DNA of 64,000 nt from Ovis canadensis (taxonomy: Eukaryota > Chordata > Mammalia > Artiodactyla > Bovidae), in assembly GCF_042477335.2 (NCBI RefSeq), contig NC_091251.1:33186501-33250500 (forward strand), in the 5' to 3' direction. The notes below the pieces were generated by a model. That model did no database searches and was not told where the DNA came from. It saw only the letters and a list, made by a program, of their open reading frames with translations. Both the position numbers and the translations under genes were made by a program. Positions 1 through 11,471 of this stretch are shown here, piece by piece (within the stretch, counting starts at the first letter, position 1; each line of letters begins with the position of its first letter).

Positions 1-2119
1 CCAGGAGCCCTCCCTCACCCTGCTGCTTCCCATCACTAACTCGTCCAGGCATGTGAGAGCCCGCCTCCCCAAGAAACAGGATAGGCTGAGGGGGTGCAGA
101 TGAGGTTCCCTGGGTGTGTGGGTGAGTAGGGACCCTGCCGGATCCTGGCCCTGGGTCCTGCCTCTGCACTCATTTCCCCCCTGCAACACACACACACCCC
201 CAGTTCTCAGCCCTCCCACCCTGCAGCTCTTACACTGTCAGGCGTCCCTTGCCAGCTCTCAGCAGAGAAGGCAACCCAACTCCTCATTCCCATAGCTGCT
301 GTATCTTTGCCTGTTTTCGGACTCCTGACACTTAAGCCCCTCTTCCTCAGCTTCCTACCTACCCCCTCTCACCTCCTGCCTTGGGCCCTACTCGTCACTC
401 CAGCCTCACGGCTCTCAGAGGGCTATCAGTGACAACTTTCAGTGTAAAGCATGGGGCTAAGTGCCCGGGGGGAGTGGGAGATGCACAGAGGTGTGACGGG
501 CTTATAGGCTGCGTGCAGAGTTGTGACACACACCCATGAAGAGGCCACACTGCTGGGCTGCACCGGGATATGAGGTGAGGAAAAAGGAGAGGCTGCGGTG
601 AGAGACACACTGGAAGGAAACCGTCTCTGGGTGGTGAGGTCAGGCAAAACTTAGGAATGAAATTTGGCAGATTGATAACAGTGAGGGAAGAAGGAAAAAG
701 GCTTCTGCCTGTTAACAGCCAGAAAGGGGCTCCTTGGGAGCCAGGACACCAGTATTAGTTTGGTTTCCCTCCCAGCAGAGCCTGAGTCAAGGGTGTGGAT
801 TCAGGTAATCCTGTCTCTAGGCGGTCAGCTCGGGAAGCCAGAGTGAGAGCAAGGGAAGGGGAAGAGGGGAGCCAGTAAGAGTGTGTTATTGCGTTCCTTC
901 AGTGGGCTCCAGGAACCTCTGAGCTCACGGAATACCTTCCCGAAAGACGGAAGGCAGATGTTTATGTCCAGCTCACCTTCCCCATTGTTTGAGGGTTGTC
1001 CTAGAGGCTATAATGCCCTGACGCACACTTGCAGCCTGTCCTGTACAGCTTCAGACAAGCCTCCTGGACAGTGTTTGTGTGATGTGTTCACTGACAGTGA
1101 GAGTCTGAGCTTCCACACAACTGTTATCACAACCACAGCTGAAGTGAGAGATGGGACACGGGATACCTAAAGTCCATTAAAGGAGGCATTTTCTCTGCCC
1201 CCAACCATGACTGTGCGTCCTGTCGCTCAGTCATGTGTGACTCTTTTCGACCCCATGGACTAGTCCACCAGGCTCCTCTGTCCATAGGGACCTCCTCCAG
1301 GGGATCTTCCTGACCCAGGGACTGGACCCACATCTGTCTCCTGCATTGGTAGGCGGGTTCTTTACCATTAGCGCCACCTGGGAAGCCCCCATCCATGACT
1401 CCTTCATGCTATTTATTGGCCAGTGGGAGGGAAAAGTGAGTGACTAATCCACTGTGACTGAAGCAGGCAGTTCTAGAGACGGAAGTCAGAGAAATGTTAA
1501 GCCAGCCCCTCCCCTGGACCACGGAAGGAAGAGCAGGGAAGCAGGAAGGCCAAGGTCCCAGACAAGATCCTGATGATCCTAGATCCATGGGTTACACCCC
1601 GTGGGTGCATACTGCCTCCTATCCTGTTTTCTCCAAGCCCTGCAGATCCTCAGCACAGCCTCCCTTTTCCTAAAACTGCAGTAAATGTTTTTTTCAGTAG
1701 GTGGCAGCACATACAAAGCAAAGCACATAACGCAGCTTTGCACAGATTGGGAGCTAGAAATTCCCTCCATATAAAGAAAAACACCAGAGATTACATTCCA
1801 ATTACATAGTTCCTGTTTACTCTCACATCACACACTGCCACCAGAGACACTCTCACAAAACCTCCATGGCTTTTGCCTGCCATCTGGGGACACAGTCCTT
1901 CCACCACCACGCCACGCCCCCACCCCCACCTTGGACTTTCCCCTGTGTACTGGCCAGGCAGAGGGGGCCAGAGTCCAGGCTTGACTCATCCCCCTACTCA
2001 CTGGGGCTGAGATCCCAGCTCTGTAACAGAAAACACCACCACTTCAGCTCCAGCCCAGCAGAGAAGCACCCAGCCTAGGACTCCAGGGAGAGGCTCCTCT
2101 CAGGGTCCCTCCCTCCACC
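1..2119. other. Upstream region of CIDEB; no coding exon recognised
   Basis: About 2.1 kb before the CIDEB start codon. Short open frames exist on both strands but none resembles a known protein. In human the neighbour here is LTB4R2, a receptor transcribed away from CIDEB; I looked for its seven-helix protein on the minus strand and did not find it, so it must lie outside the window. Apart from one SINE at 1213-1392 the sequence looks unique. CIDEB 5' untranslated exons may lie here but cannot be placed by eye. Confidence 0.5.
1213..1392 (-). mobile_element. Bov-tA SINE (minus orientation)
   Basis: Reverse complement of the ruminant Bov-tA SINE: the BovA-derived part (TCAGTCATG..., CCCCATGGAC) comes first and the tRNA-Glu-derived head, ending in CACCTGGGAAGCCC, comes last. 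The 8-bp sequence CCATGACT lies on both sides (1205-1212 and 1393-1400) and is a likely target-site duplication. Confidence 0.85.
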
Positions 2120-4458
2120 ATGGAGTACCTCTCTAACCTGGACCCCAGCGGCCTGCTCAGGTGACTCCTAACCCCCCACTCCACTCTCCAGCTCTGGGTA
2201 TATGGGCAGAGCCACAACACTCCATTCAGCCTCTAGCTTCCTAGACTCTCCAATTTGTGCCCCTCCCCCTCCCTGCCACCACTTTTCACAGTGGGCTTGT
2301 CTAGACTCTGCCCCACACCCAGTCCCCCGTTCTCCCCATTCCCCCGCCAGCCCCCCACGTCCTCCATCCCTGCTCGGTAGTCTTTTCCTCTCCCTGGGCT
2401 ACTCTAATCTGCAAACCTAGAGCCTCTCTCCCAACTCTCCTAACGCTGCAGCTACCCCACCCATGCCCATCACCCCCAGTGCACTCAGCAGGCCTCTCAC
2501 CCCTTCTTGACCCTCCTTCCCACCTACCAGGTCAGTATCCAACATGAGCGCCGATTTGGGCCGAAAGGTCTGGACCTCGGCTCCACCACCCCAGCGACCT
2601 TTCCGAGTCTGTGATCACAAGCGGACCACCCGGAAAGGCCTGACAGCCGCTACCCGTCAGGAACTGCTAGACAAGGCGAGTGAGTCAAGTCCCTGGGTGC
2701 CAAGAGTAGGGGCAGCCAAGGGGCTAGTCAAGAGAGAGAGTTTGGAATGATGAGCAGAAAGAGCTGTGGTTATTACATGGCTGCCCCTCCCTCTGAGGGC
2801 TGAAAGCAGGGAGGTCAGCCCGATGGCTTCTACTGCATTTGAGGCGATTTATTTTTTTTTCTAAGGAGCAAGCTTCTCTTTGGGGGTGGGGGAGGAGTGT
2901 ATAGGGTTGGAGCAATACATTTCAGAACTCCAATGTATGGAACGGCAGTGTCTGACAGATCAAATTCAAATCCTGATTCTGCCGCTTCCTACTGTCAAAC
3001 CTTGGGTAGGTATTCAGCCCATCAAAACTTCAGTTTCTTCATTTGTAAAAAGGAAACGATACAGCTGCCTCCTTGGGCTGTGGAAAGGTATAGCAGATAA
3101 GGTATGAAAGTGCTACAACAGATACTTGACCCTTGTGAAGACTCAAAAAGGTGAAAAGTCACCATTACTGCAAACAGCTCTGGAGAACTGTGAGGGTTGG
3201 GGAGAGTGAGCTGGGGTGCTGGAGATGAGACCCCATCATGGCAGGCCTTGTCAGCATAATACCTTAACCCCAGAGAACTTGGCTAGCTTTTCAGTTCCAA
3301 ACCGGCAGGTGTGGCTTGGAAGCTGGGAGAGGTGACAGTGCCTGGCAGGAGCAAAACAGGACAAATGGGAAAACAACGGGCCCTAATGAGGGTTTCCCAA
3401 CAACCAAACAACACTGTGAGCTGGAGCCTTCTGCAGGGACGCCAGAGAGCCGCGGAGAGCTGGGGTCAGCACCCAGCACCCAGGGCCCACCGCTGGGTGC
3501 TGGGTGCTGGGCAGAGACAGGGCACAGGATAAGCTCTGCCCCTCCCCTGCTGCTTCTTGCCACTGGGCAGGCTCTGGAGGCCCTGGCGCTGAGTGGAGCA
3601 CTCACACTGGTGCTGGAGGAAGACGGGACCACCGTGGAGAGCGAGGACTTCTTCCAGCTGTTGGAGGATGACACGTGCCTGATGGTGCTGGAGCTGGGAC
3701 AGCGCTGGAGCCCCCGCAGGGTGAGAGGCCCATACTGGGGCTGCAGTAGACCACTGATCCCTTCTGTCTCTCCCAAGCCTCTTGTCTTGCCTAGCCCTGA
3801 TCTTGAGGGCAGAGGCAATGAGAGAGGTGAGGAGTTGTCAGACTCCTCATAGAGGACAAACAATCCAGGCAAGGGGCGGGGGGTCAGTGTCTGTCCCAGG
3901 GCTGATAGGGTTTAATGGTGAAGCTTCAGTACACTGATGAGGGGGGGTGCCCTGCAGAGTGGGGTGCTGTCGTATGGCCTGGGCCAGGAGAAGCCCAAGC
4001 ACAGCAAGGACATCGCCCGCATCACCTTCGACGTATACAAGCAGAGCCCTCGAGATCTCTTCGGCAGCCTGAATATCAAAGCCACATTTTACGGGCTCTA
4101 CTCCATGAGCTGTGACATTCAAGGACTCGGCCCAAAGAAAATACTCAGGTCAGAGGCCACATGTCACACTTTTCCACCCCTACAGTTGCAGCTCCAACAA
4201 TTCCTTTTCATGCCCCCCCGCCCCCCAACCCTGTTAGCTCTCCCTTGCAGAAAACCCCCGGCCTCCAGCCTGTGGCCGCCTCCCAGGCCCCCCCCCCCCG
4301 ACTTCCTCTTATCTCCACCCTGCAGGGAGCTCCTCCGATGGGCCTCCTCACTGCTGCAAGGCCTAGGCCATATGCTGCTGGGGATTTCCTCCACCCTTCG
4401 TCGTGCAGTAGAAGGGACTGAGCGGTGGCAACGGCAGGGTCGCCTTAAACCCTACTGA
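2120..4458 (+). CDS. CIDEB: CIDEB, cell death-inducing DFFA-like effector B
   Basis: Coding exons: 2120-2160, 2531-2675, 3571-3720, 3958-4148, 4326-4458. They join to 660 nt, 219 residues plus stop, the same length as human CIDEB as I recall it. CIDEB sits on lipid droplets and ER in hepatocytes and promotes droplet fusion and VLDL lipidation. The CIDE-N domain (about residues 34-110) is recognised by RPFRVCDHKR and the acidic EEDGTTVESEDFF segment. The CIDE-C half contains FDVYKQSPRDLFGSLN and ATFYGLYSMSCD. The start is chosen because MEYLSNLDPSGLLR matches the family N-terminus. Intron 2 must be spliced from a GC donor (AAG|GCGAGT) to keep the DKALEAL junction; all other introns are GT-AG. 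It converges on NOP9. Confidence 0.97.
2676..3570 (+). other. CIDEB: GC-AG intron of CIDEB
   Basis: The donor after AAG at 2675 is GCGAGTGAGT and the acceptor is GGGCAG at 3565-3570. Joining AAG to GCTCTGGAG gives K-A-L-E-A-L, the expected CIDE-N sequence. The nearest GT (2680) would shift the frame. Confidence 0.85.
2935..3115 (+). repeat. MIR SINE fragment
   Basis: In CIDEB intron 2. It shows the MIR core pattern in order: TCAAATCCTGATTCTGCC, then CAGTTTCTTCATTTGTAAAA. Divergence fits an old mammalian-wide element. Edges are approximate. Confidence 0.65.
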
Positions 4459-4877
4459 GAGGGGGGTCTGAGCTTCTGCCCCAGCCTCATTCCAAGAGAC
4501 AGACTGTAAAGGACTGTGACAGCATCGAGCTTGGGGGCCTGCACAGGGCAGGCTGGCTAACTCACCTGATCTCCCCACTGTCCTCTGATGTGGTAACAAC
4601 AGGCCTGTCGGCATGATTCTTCCATTCCCAGCCTACACCTGTTCCTGAAGAACACTATCCCTTCCTGACCATCGTTCCAGCCTCCCACTTACCCTGAATG
4701 GCCACAGCCTGTTCCCAGGTATCTGGATCCCATCCTGATTGCCACTACATCTAGAAGTCATTACCACTCCCCTGCTCCCCTAGGCTCCTCGGTGCCCTGA
4801 ACAGAGGCCTCTCTAACCTCACCTTGAGATCTCTATTTCTCTGTACCCTTCCCCTGCAACATAACAAAAGTGTTTCC

Positions 4878-4883
4878 AATAAA
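4878..4883 (+). terminator. CIDEB: CIDEB poly(A) signal
   Basis: AATAAA, about 420 nt downstream of the CIDEB stop codon and the only canonical hexamer before NOP9 begins on the other strand. This implies a 3' end near 4895-4915. Confidence 0.75.
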
Positions 4884-4895
4884 AATATAAAAATG

Positions 4896-4901
4896 TTTAT
4901 C
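4896..4901 (-). terminator. NOP9: Candidate variant poly(A) signal of NOP9
   Basis: On the minus strand this reads GATAAA, a recognised weak variant of AATAAA, about 100 nt after the NOP9 stop. I see no minus-strand AATAAA nearby. NOP9 might instead run further into CIDEB, so this is only a candidate. Confidence 0.35.
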
Positions 4902-4998
4902 GGTAAGACATTTGACTCCAATTTAAACTAGAACAGGGCAGGATAGATACTTCCTCTCCCCACCCCTCCATCAACATCCAGTCCCAGATCCGAAGCCC

Positions 4999-7900
4999 TC
5001 AGTCTTCAAGTATGGAGTTCAAGGCCCGCCTCCGCTTGGCCACCGCCCCCTGCTCCTGTTCCCAAGCCTCTCGACGCTTCAGGAAGGTAGTCAGGGCCAC
5101 GTTTCGAGCCACATGGTGGCCAAAAGGGTCTCTTATCAGCTCCTGGTTCCGCTCCCCTGCAAAGGGAACCATTCATGTTCAGTATCACCATGCAGTCATC
5201 CCCCTAGGCTTGAAGAGACTCTACTTGGGGAGAAGGTCCCTCCATTTTTCTGGAACCCTGGGTCTACCCCAGGATAGAGTTAACACCTCACTGTCCAAAT
5301 AACGGAAATGGGAGCGGAGGGCTACACAGAGGGGCAGACTACATGGAGGGGCAGGGGAGAGCAGACTGCTCAGAACCCACAGCCAAAACCACCCTTTTGA
5401 ACTGAAGTCTCTGCTGAATTTAGGTCCACTCCCAGCCATTCAGCTTTTCAGAATAAGGAAAGAGAACGTTTGGAAAGGTCAAAACAAGGCGCTCACCCAG
5501 CTCAGCAGCAATTTCCTTCCGGGCCCCCAAGGCTGCTCCACTCCAGATAGCATCTAGCACACGGCTGCCATGGCGACTACAGGCCAGCGCCACATAATGT
5601 CCCTGCGTTGAGATAAGTAAGATAGTGCCATCTAGGGCAGTCCATAAAAGGGTGTTGTTGGTGGGGATAGGGTGGGGAGGTGAAGTTAAGAGGCCAAGTT
5701 GAAGCAGTCTAGGAATTACGCATCCTCTCTGTGACTGAAGGCCAGTCCCGGGGAAAGCACACACTCTCCAAATGGAGGGATAGCAGAGGAATTAAAACAG
5801 GAGCCAAAAATCTAACCTTTAGGAGCTTTAGCACCCGGCGGCGCTGCTTGCGTGTCACGGAGGGGCTGGTGAGGACGGCATCGAGCACGTGGGAGCCGGC
5901 AGGGCTTTGGGCCAGAGTCAGAAGCTGCGGTCCTGTCAAGGCACTGAGACTTTGGAGTATGAGACAGGGCCTGGAGAAGTGCAGCAGATGCTGCAGCAGG
6001 AGAGACCCAAGAACTGTCACTTCCCCCAGGTCCCTGGAGGCGGCCATTTCCACCTGAGAGGACAAAGACGGGCAGTTAGGAGGCAGCCACCAAACCGCCA
6101 CCTCACTTGGATGAAGCCAAGAGATCCCAGCGGCCTCACCTCGGTGGCGAGGCGCTTCCTCAGCTCTGGGAGGTCTGGTTCCCAACTAGTCACAGGCTTG
6201 GCCTCTCCCCTACCTCACCCACCTGGTGCTCCATGGGCACTGCCCCCTCCTCCTCCGCCAGTCCATAGTACACCTCATAAGCCATCAAAGTGGCAAAGAG
6301 GGGCACACAGGCCACTTGCCGGGAAGAGGGCTCTGCACAGTGGAATGCCTAGAAGGGAAGACAGAACGTGATGAAGCTGAGAACTACCTTATCCGACACC
6401 TCGGCTTTCCAGCCAGGACAGGTGCCTGACTCCACAAGAACATAAGCTGCATGAGGAGAGGATCTTATCTTCCTTGCTGTATTCACAGCCTCCATATATA
6501 TAATAGGGGCTGAATAAATATTTTTTCCTTAAAACTTCTTTCTTTGTCTGAGGAGACACTTTTCATTCCAGGGCCATGAGATGGCTCTGGCTTCATTTCC
6601 CCCATACCTGTGAACTCGCTGGGTATCAGATCCCATGGGTCCAGAAATACAACAACTGAAGATTAGCTAAATCCTAGCAGATAGAACTTGAACTCAGGGT
6701 ACAAATGGGTTGCAGGTAACCCCCACTGACCTCCAACAACAGCTGCAGGACCTGGGCTTGGTGGGTCCCAACTCTGCGGCAGGCGCCAACCAGGGCAATG
6801 ACTACCCCTGGGTGACCCTGGGCCAGCACAGCTTCCAGGGCGGGGCTCAGCTCCTCAAACACAGGGGACAGCTGAGGGGAGACATGGGATAAATAATTTG
6901 ACATTCTGGTAATGGTGGGCTAAGTTATTCGATGAAATCTTCCTGCCAAAAGCAACTAAAAAGGTTAGGTAAAACATGGAAGCATTGGCAATAGCAAGAC
7001 TTTGGTCTGGATGGATAAGGAAGGTCCAGAACAAAAGGATCTGTCTTAGAGGTGAGCCCTCACATGGAGAGGGGAAGGATAAGGGAGGACTAGAATTAAA
7101 CCTGCCCTTCCATCCTAGCTCTCAACCCAGGGGATCCTGGCAAAGCATGCCTTGGCACTAACCAGCAAGGAGAAAGAGAAGCTACGAAAGCAGTTCTGCT
7201 GCTCGCGTGGATTTGCAGCCAAGCACCCAGACACTAAGCAAGCCACGGAAGCTCAGGCTGAGAACTTGGATTAAGCCAATCTCCTACTGACACTGGCACC
7301 TGAGAAAAGCTAAAGCACATCCTTTCTGGGAAGAAGGCACCTTCACCCTAAGCTCTGGGAAGCCTCCAGGAGTGACTTCTCAAGGGGAATGGCCAGCACG
7401 CTGTTGGAAATACAGAGGCATGTACACAATAAACCAAAGCCCAGTGAACAAGAACTAACAGAAACAGACTTGGCCAAGTTCTCAACTCACCAGCTCAGGG
7501 GTGGTGATAGCATCCAAGAAACGCTGCAAAGGGAAGTTGGCAATAGAATGTGCAGCCAAGGCCTGCAGCTGTCCTTGGAGGTGATCTTCAAAGAGGCTCT
7601 GGAGCCTTGGGGGCTCTGACACTAGCAGCACCTGCTCCAGGAGCCTGGAGCTTGTCTGATCTCGCAGAAACAGCAATAGGGGGCTGAGGACAAGGAGAAG
7701 ACGATCAGGTAGTCTTCACTTTGTTCAAAATACTCACATCACTGGACTTACACGGTGATCATTTTGAAGCGTACTGAAATAGCAAATCACTACATTGTGT
7801 AACAGGAACTAACATAATGTTGTAGGTCAATTACACTTCAAGAACAAACGAACAAGGAAAAGAGATCAGATTTGTGGTTACCAGAGACAGGGGTCGGGGG

Positions 7901-10647
7901 CGGGGGGGGAGGGGGAATTGGCTGGAGACAATCAAAAGTTACAAAATTCCATTTATAAGGTACATATATACTAAGGATGTAATGCATAACATAATAAATA
8001 TAACAACACTACCGTACGTTATATACGAAAGTTATTAAGAAATTAAATCCTAAGAATTCCCATCACTAGGAAAAAAATTTTTTTTTCTCATTTCTTTAAT
8101 TTTGTATAAAAATGAGATGATGGATGTTCACTAAACTTATTGTGGTAACTGTTTCGTGAGGTAAACCAGTCAAATCATGCTGTATACCTTAAAATTATAT
8201 AGTGCTGTATGTCAATTATATCTCAATAAAACTAGACAAAAAAGTAAAACAAAAAAATAAACACACACATACAGAGAATGGAAACAAACAAAATACCCAC
8301 ATCGTGTCATTCATTTCACATGGCCCACCACCTTGATCAATCCTGAGGCCCTGTCCATACCTGCCATCCGCTGAGGAATTCCGGCTACTCAGATAGCCAA
8401 TCACAGCACTGCAGAGGTGTGCACAAAACTGGGGCAGCTTGCGGTGTAAGATCTGTAAGGCCACTTGAAGGCAGAAGCTGGATATCTTGTCAGTGATAAA
8501 CACTGTGGGGGAGGGCAGAAATAATAAAAGTAGCTTTCCCCCAATCCAGACAACCTACACAACCTCAAACCTCAGGCAACAGGGTACAAGGGACTATGGA
8601 GACAAAGGGTCTAAATAGAGCCTTTACAACATCAAACCAGGCAAGATTTGAAAAAGAGACAAATAAGACCAATGGAAATAAGGGCCTTGTTTGATGATAA
8701 TCCTCTCCAAAAAAGAAGGTCTGAGATCTTCCTCTATTTCCCTCCTTACCAGCAACGTCCTTTAGAAAGCAGGAGCTCAGGTTCTGAAGGCAATTCAAGA
8801 AGGTTTCAGGGACCTCAAAATCAGTTGGCTTACATTCCCGAGATGGGGCCTTTTGTGCTTCTGAAGGAAGATCAAGAACATATACAGTGGTGAGACCACA
8901 GACTGCCATCCTGAAGGGAGAAGAATCGCACAGCTGAATAAGGATGTGGCCTGGAGATGCAGAATGCATATGGTACAACTCAACGTCTCATCTCATCTCC
9001 ATGACTGAACTGAGACTCCATTTCCCTTTTAATTTTCCTAAGGAACTTCAACGCATGGTCCATAGGAGACAGTCCAAACTCCTCAGTCAGGAATTCAAGG
9101 TGTTCCAAAATCAGGCCTCACCTAAACTCACTATCCTATTTCCCAATGTTTTTCAAAATGTAGGTCCGCTGCCTGTAAGTGTATTATAGAATCAGTCTAG
9201 TGGGTCTCAACAAGCACTTTTTAATGTAACACACAGAATAAAATGAAAAAGGAGGACATTCCCTGGTGGTCCAGTGGTTAGGGCTCTGCACTCTCACTGC
9301 AAGGGGAAAGGGTGTTTGATCCCTGGTTGGGTAATTAAGATCTTGCAAGCCACACATGGCACAGGAAAAAAAAAAAGGTGGGGGGGAGGGGAATATCAGT
9401 GGGTTGTATGTAGAAGGGTCTTGCTTCCTGACCTTTAGCTTGAATCCAATATGTGTATATACACACACATGTATATTGAATGATGCTTGAAAATTGTTTT
9501 CTTACTGTGAGCTGTAGTTAAAAAAAGTTTGAGAGGCAATGCTCAAGTGAATAACCTCTTCCACTTACCCCCATTCCTCTAACAGCTGTCCCCTAAACAC
9601 ACATAGGCATCCTCACCTCTGGGCCTCCATGCCCACTAATCTTTGGCCTGCTATATCCTTGTCCTAATTTCACTGCTAATTCTTCAAGGACATGAAGAAA
9701 TCTGCTTACTCTCTCCTTCTGAACTTCCTAAACTCTCCTTCCCTGGAGGTCCACACCTCTTTCTTGTAATACTTACCAGGTGACTGGGAGCCACGGTGCC
9801 TGGCTCTCTCAGACTCCAGAAGAGTCCCTCCCAATACCTGCAGCAAAGTTCTGACCACGAAGCTGCCATGTGTGTCTCCACAATAGAAAAGAAAATCATC
9901 ACAGACCTCAGCAGCTAGTCCCAGGACCAGCTCCTCCAGGGTCTCCACGTGACCATCCTTCCCATCCTCCTCCTCCCCCTCTTCCTCCTCTGCAGGGCTC
10001 CCTAGCAATCGAGGCAGCTGCAGCAAAGCGCTTTGCAAAACGTGGACCCCACATCGATGACAGGCCACAAAGCGCAAACTGGAGTGCAGAGCGGCCCATA
10101 CTCGACACAACGGCTTCCGGGGGCTGAACCCCAACAGTCCCTGCAGCATCTCACTGCCAGTCCGGTTTGTGGCCAAGGCTAGGGCCTGAGCTTCCACTTC
10201 CTTCAAAACATTGTGCACCATCAGCTCTGAAAAAAAACAAGAAATACATTAAAGAGAATTAGAGGAGGATAAGGTTATGCCTTAGGGGAGATGAAACTAA
10301 GTCCTCACACCCTGGGGACCCACGAAATTGTCCTTAACTGTCTTGAATTTTATGCCCAACCAGTTCCTCCCTTGATCCCTCTCCCCAAGTTGCTCCCTAC
10401 CTCGTTCTTCTCCCGTCTCTGGGGCCTCTTTCAGCGCGGACAGAGCCCGGCGGAAATACCCCAGAGCTTCTGGGCTCAGGTGAGGGTGCGCATCTGGGGC
10501 CGGCTCCGAGCGCCCATCCGGAGGCGGGCAGGGATGTCGCTGGCGGCCTGGTCGGGGGCGCCCCGAGCCCTTGGCCCCGCGCCCTCGTTTTCCGCCAGCT
10601 GGGAACCGGCGCCCTTGTTTGTGGGGGGAACGCGGACCCAAGCCCAT
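4999..10647 (-). CDS. NOP9: NOP9, nucleolar Pumilio-repeat protein
   Basis: Coding exons in transcript order: 10647-10401, 10226-9777, 8860-8750, 8502-8361, 7683-7491, 6871-6731, 6348-6223, 6053-5817, 5602-5497, 5156-4999. The sum is 1911 nt, 636 residues plus stop, the same as human NOP9 as recalled. NOP9 binds pre-rRNA in the nucleolus and is needed for 18S maturation and 40S assembly. The N-terminus is basic (MGLGPRSPHK..., GGKRGRGAKG). It is followed by Pumilio-like helical repeats with signatures such as NRTGSEMLQ, CHRCGVHVLQSALLQ, GDTHGSFVVRTLLQ, SPAGSHVLDAV and CSRHGSRVLDAIW. An acidic run (EEEEGEEEDGKDG) lies in exon 2. The C-terminus KRRRALNSILED is intact. All introns are GT-AG. The start codon is in a CpG island shared with DHRS1. 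Confidence 0.97.
7740..8270 (+). mobile_element. L1 LINE 3' end (old L1MA-like)
   Basis: Lies in NOP9 intron 4, antisense to the gene. It contains the typical 3' tail of old L1 elements: GTGGTTACCAGAGAC, a G-rich tract at 7892-7914, GATGATGGATGTT, then GCTGTATGTCAATTATATC TCAATAAAA and an A-rich end. The subfamily name is my estimate. Confidence 0.65.
9254..9376 (+). mobile_element. CHR-type tRNA-derived SINE
   Basis: In NOP9 intron 2, antisense to the gene. Starts with the tRNA-like head (TTCCCTGGTGGTCCAGTGG), contains a B-box-like GTTTGATCCCTGG and ends in an 11-base A run. This pattern is typical of the cetartiodactyl CHR SINE group. Confidence 0.8.
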
Positions 10648-11250
10648 GGGTGCGTCGGGGCCGCTCCGCCCGGAAAAGCTGCCTTAGCCGCTGAGGGAAC
10701 CTCAGTCAGCAGGGTGCGGGCCTGGGCCCGGCAGAGTTTAGACACGCCGGCGCGCTTAAGGCGCAGCATAATACGTCATAGCCTCGCGACGGCCTCTCTG
10801 GTGAAGGCGTGGCTGAGTCTCTGGATCGCGCCGCTGGTGGGTCCTGGCCTCCGCCCCTTGTCCAGGCTCCTGCGTGTCGTACTCTTTGACCCGATCCTCC
10901 GAGTCTCCTGCGGAAAGCGGACCGGAACGTGAACTTCCACTCGACCGTCGTCCTCTTGACTTCTTGTCCCGCCCCTGCGACCAGAATTAAAACTCCTCGA
11001 CTTCGAGAACTTTGTGAGCCAGACGGCGCACAGCGGCAGCACAGGTGGCAGGTATGGAGTTCGAGCTCCCTACACATCGGGCTCAGGGCCCCTGGGCCTC
11101 GCGCCAACCCTCCACGCAGAAGCCGCACCTCTGGGCAAGGGGCCTGAGCTCCGTAGCTCAGGACTCTGCAAGACGTGCCGAGAGGGACTGCCCCGCCACA
11201 GTCCCACTCAGAGTCCCAGTAGGTGGCCGGCCTGGACAGCCCCACGCAGC
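10401..11250. promoter_or_regulatory. CpG-rich bidirectional promoter of NOP9 and DHRS1
   Basis: Very CpG-dense, with many CGCG/GCGC/CCGG sites, covering NOP9 coding exon 1 and extending past the probable non-coding first exon of DHRS1. The two genes diverge from here. A CRE-like TACGTCAT lies at about 10771-10778 between them. No TATA box is evident, as expected for CpG-island promoters. Start sites are not visible, so the edges are approximate. Confidence 0.75.
11000..11051 (+). other. DHRS1: Probable DHRS1 5' untranslated first exon (end)
   Basis: Human DHRS1 begins with a non-coding exon. Here GGTGGCAG|GTATGG gives a plausible donor after 11051, and GGTTCCACAG| at about 11446 a plausible acceptor for the exon holding the start codon. 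Both sites are guesses from splice motifs only, and the exon start is unknown. Confidence 0.4.
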
Positions 11251-11471
11251 CCCCTTCTTCCCTTCTTGGTCTCCCAAAAGGGACAGCTAACCTTGTCCCG
11301 GGCCTGCGCTAGTTATTCCTCTCAGAAACTTCTCTCCCCATCAAAGGATCTCAACCTTGGCTCCCCTTCCTAGCTCTATCAGGATCGCCCCCCTCCGAAT
11401 AACGCAGTCTGCAGGCTTCCCTCAGAGCAAGTCCTTGGTTCCACAGATTTAACCCGTTTGCTTGCTGAGTC

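Noticed and set aside
1..2119. Search for LTB4R2 on the minus strand upstream of CIDEB
   Set aside because: None of the minus-strand frames shows GPCR helices or the expected sequence, so the gene is outside the window.
10291..10932. 213-codon open frame on the plus strand opposite NOP9 exon 1
   Set aside because: It is antisense to NOP9 coding sequence in a CpG island; GC-rich DNA gives long chance frames and no protein family is recognised.
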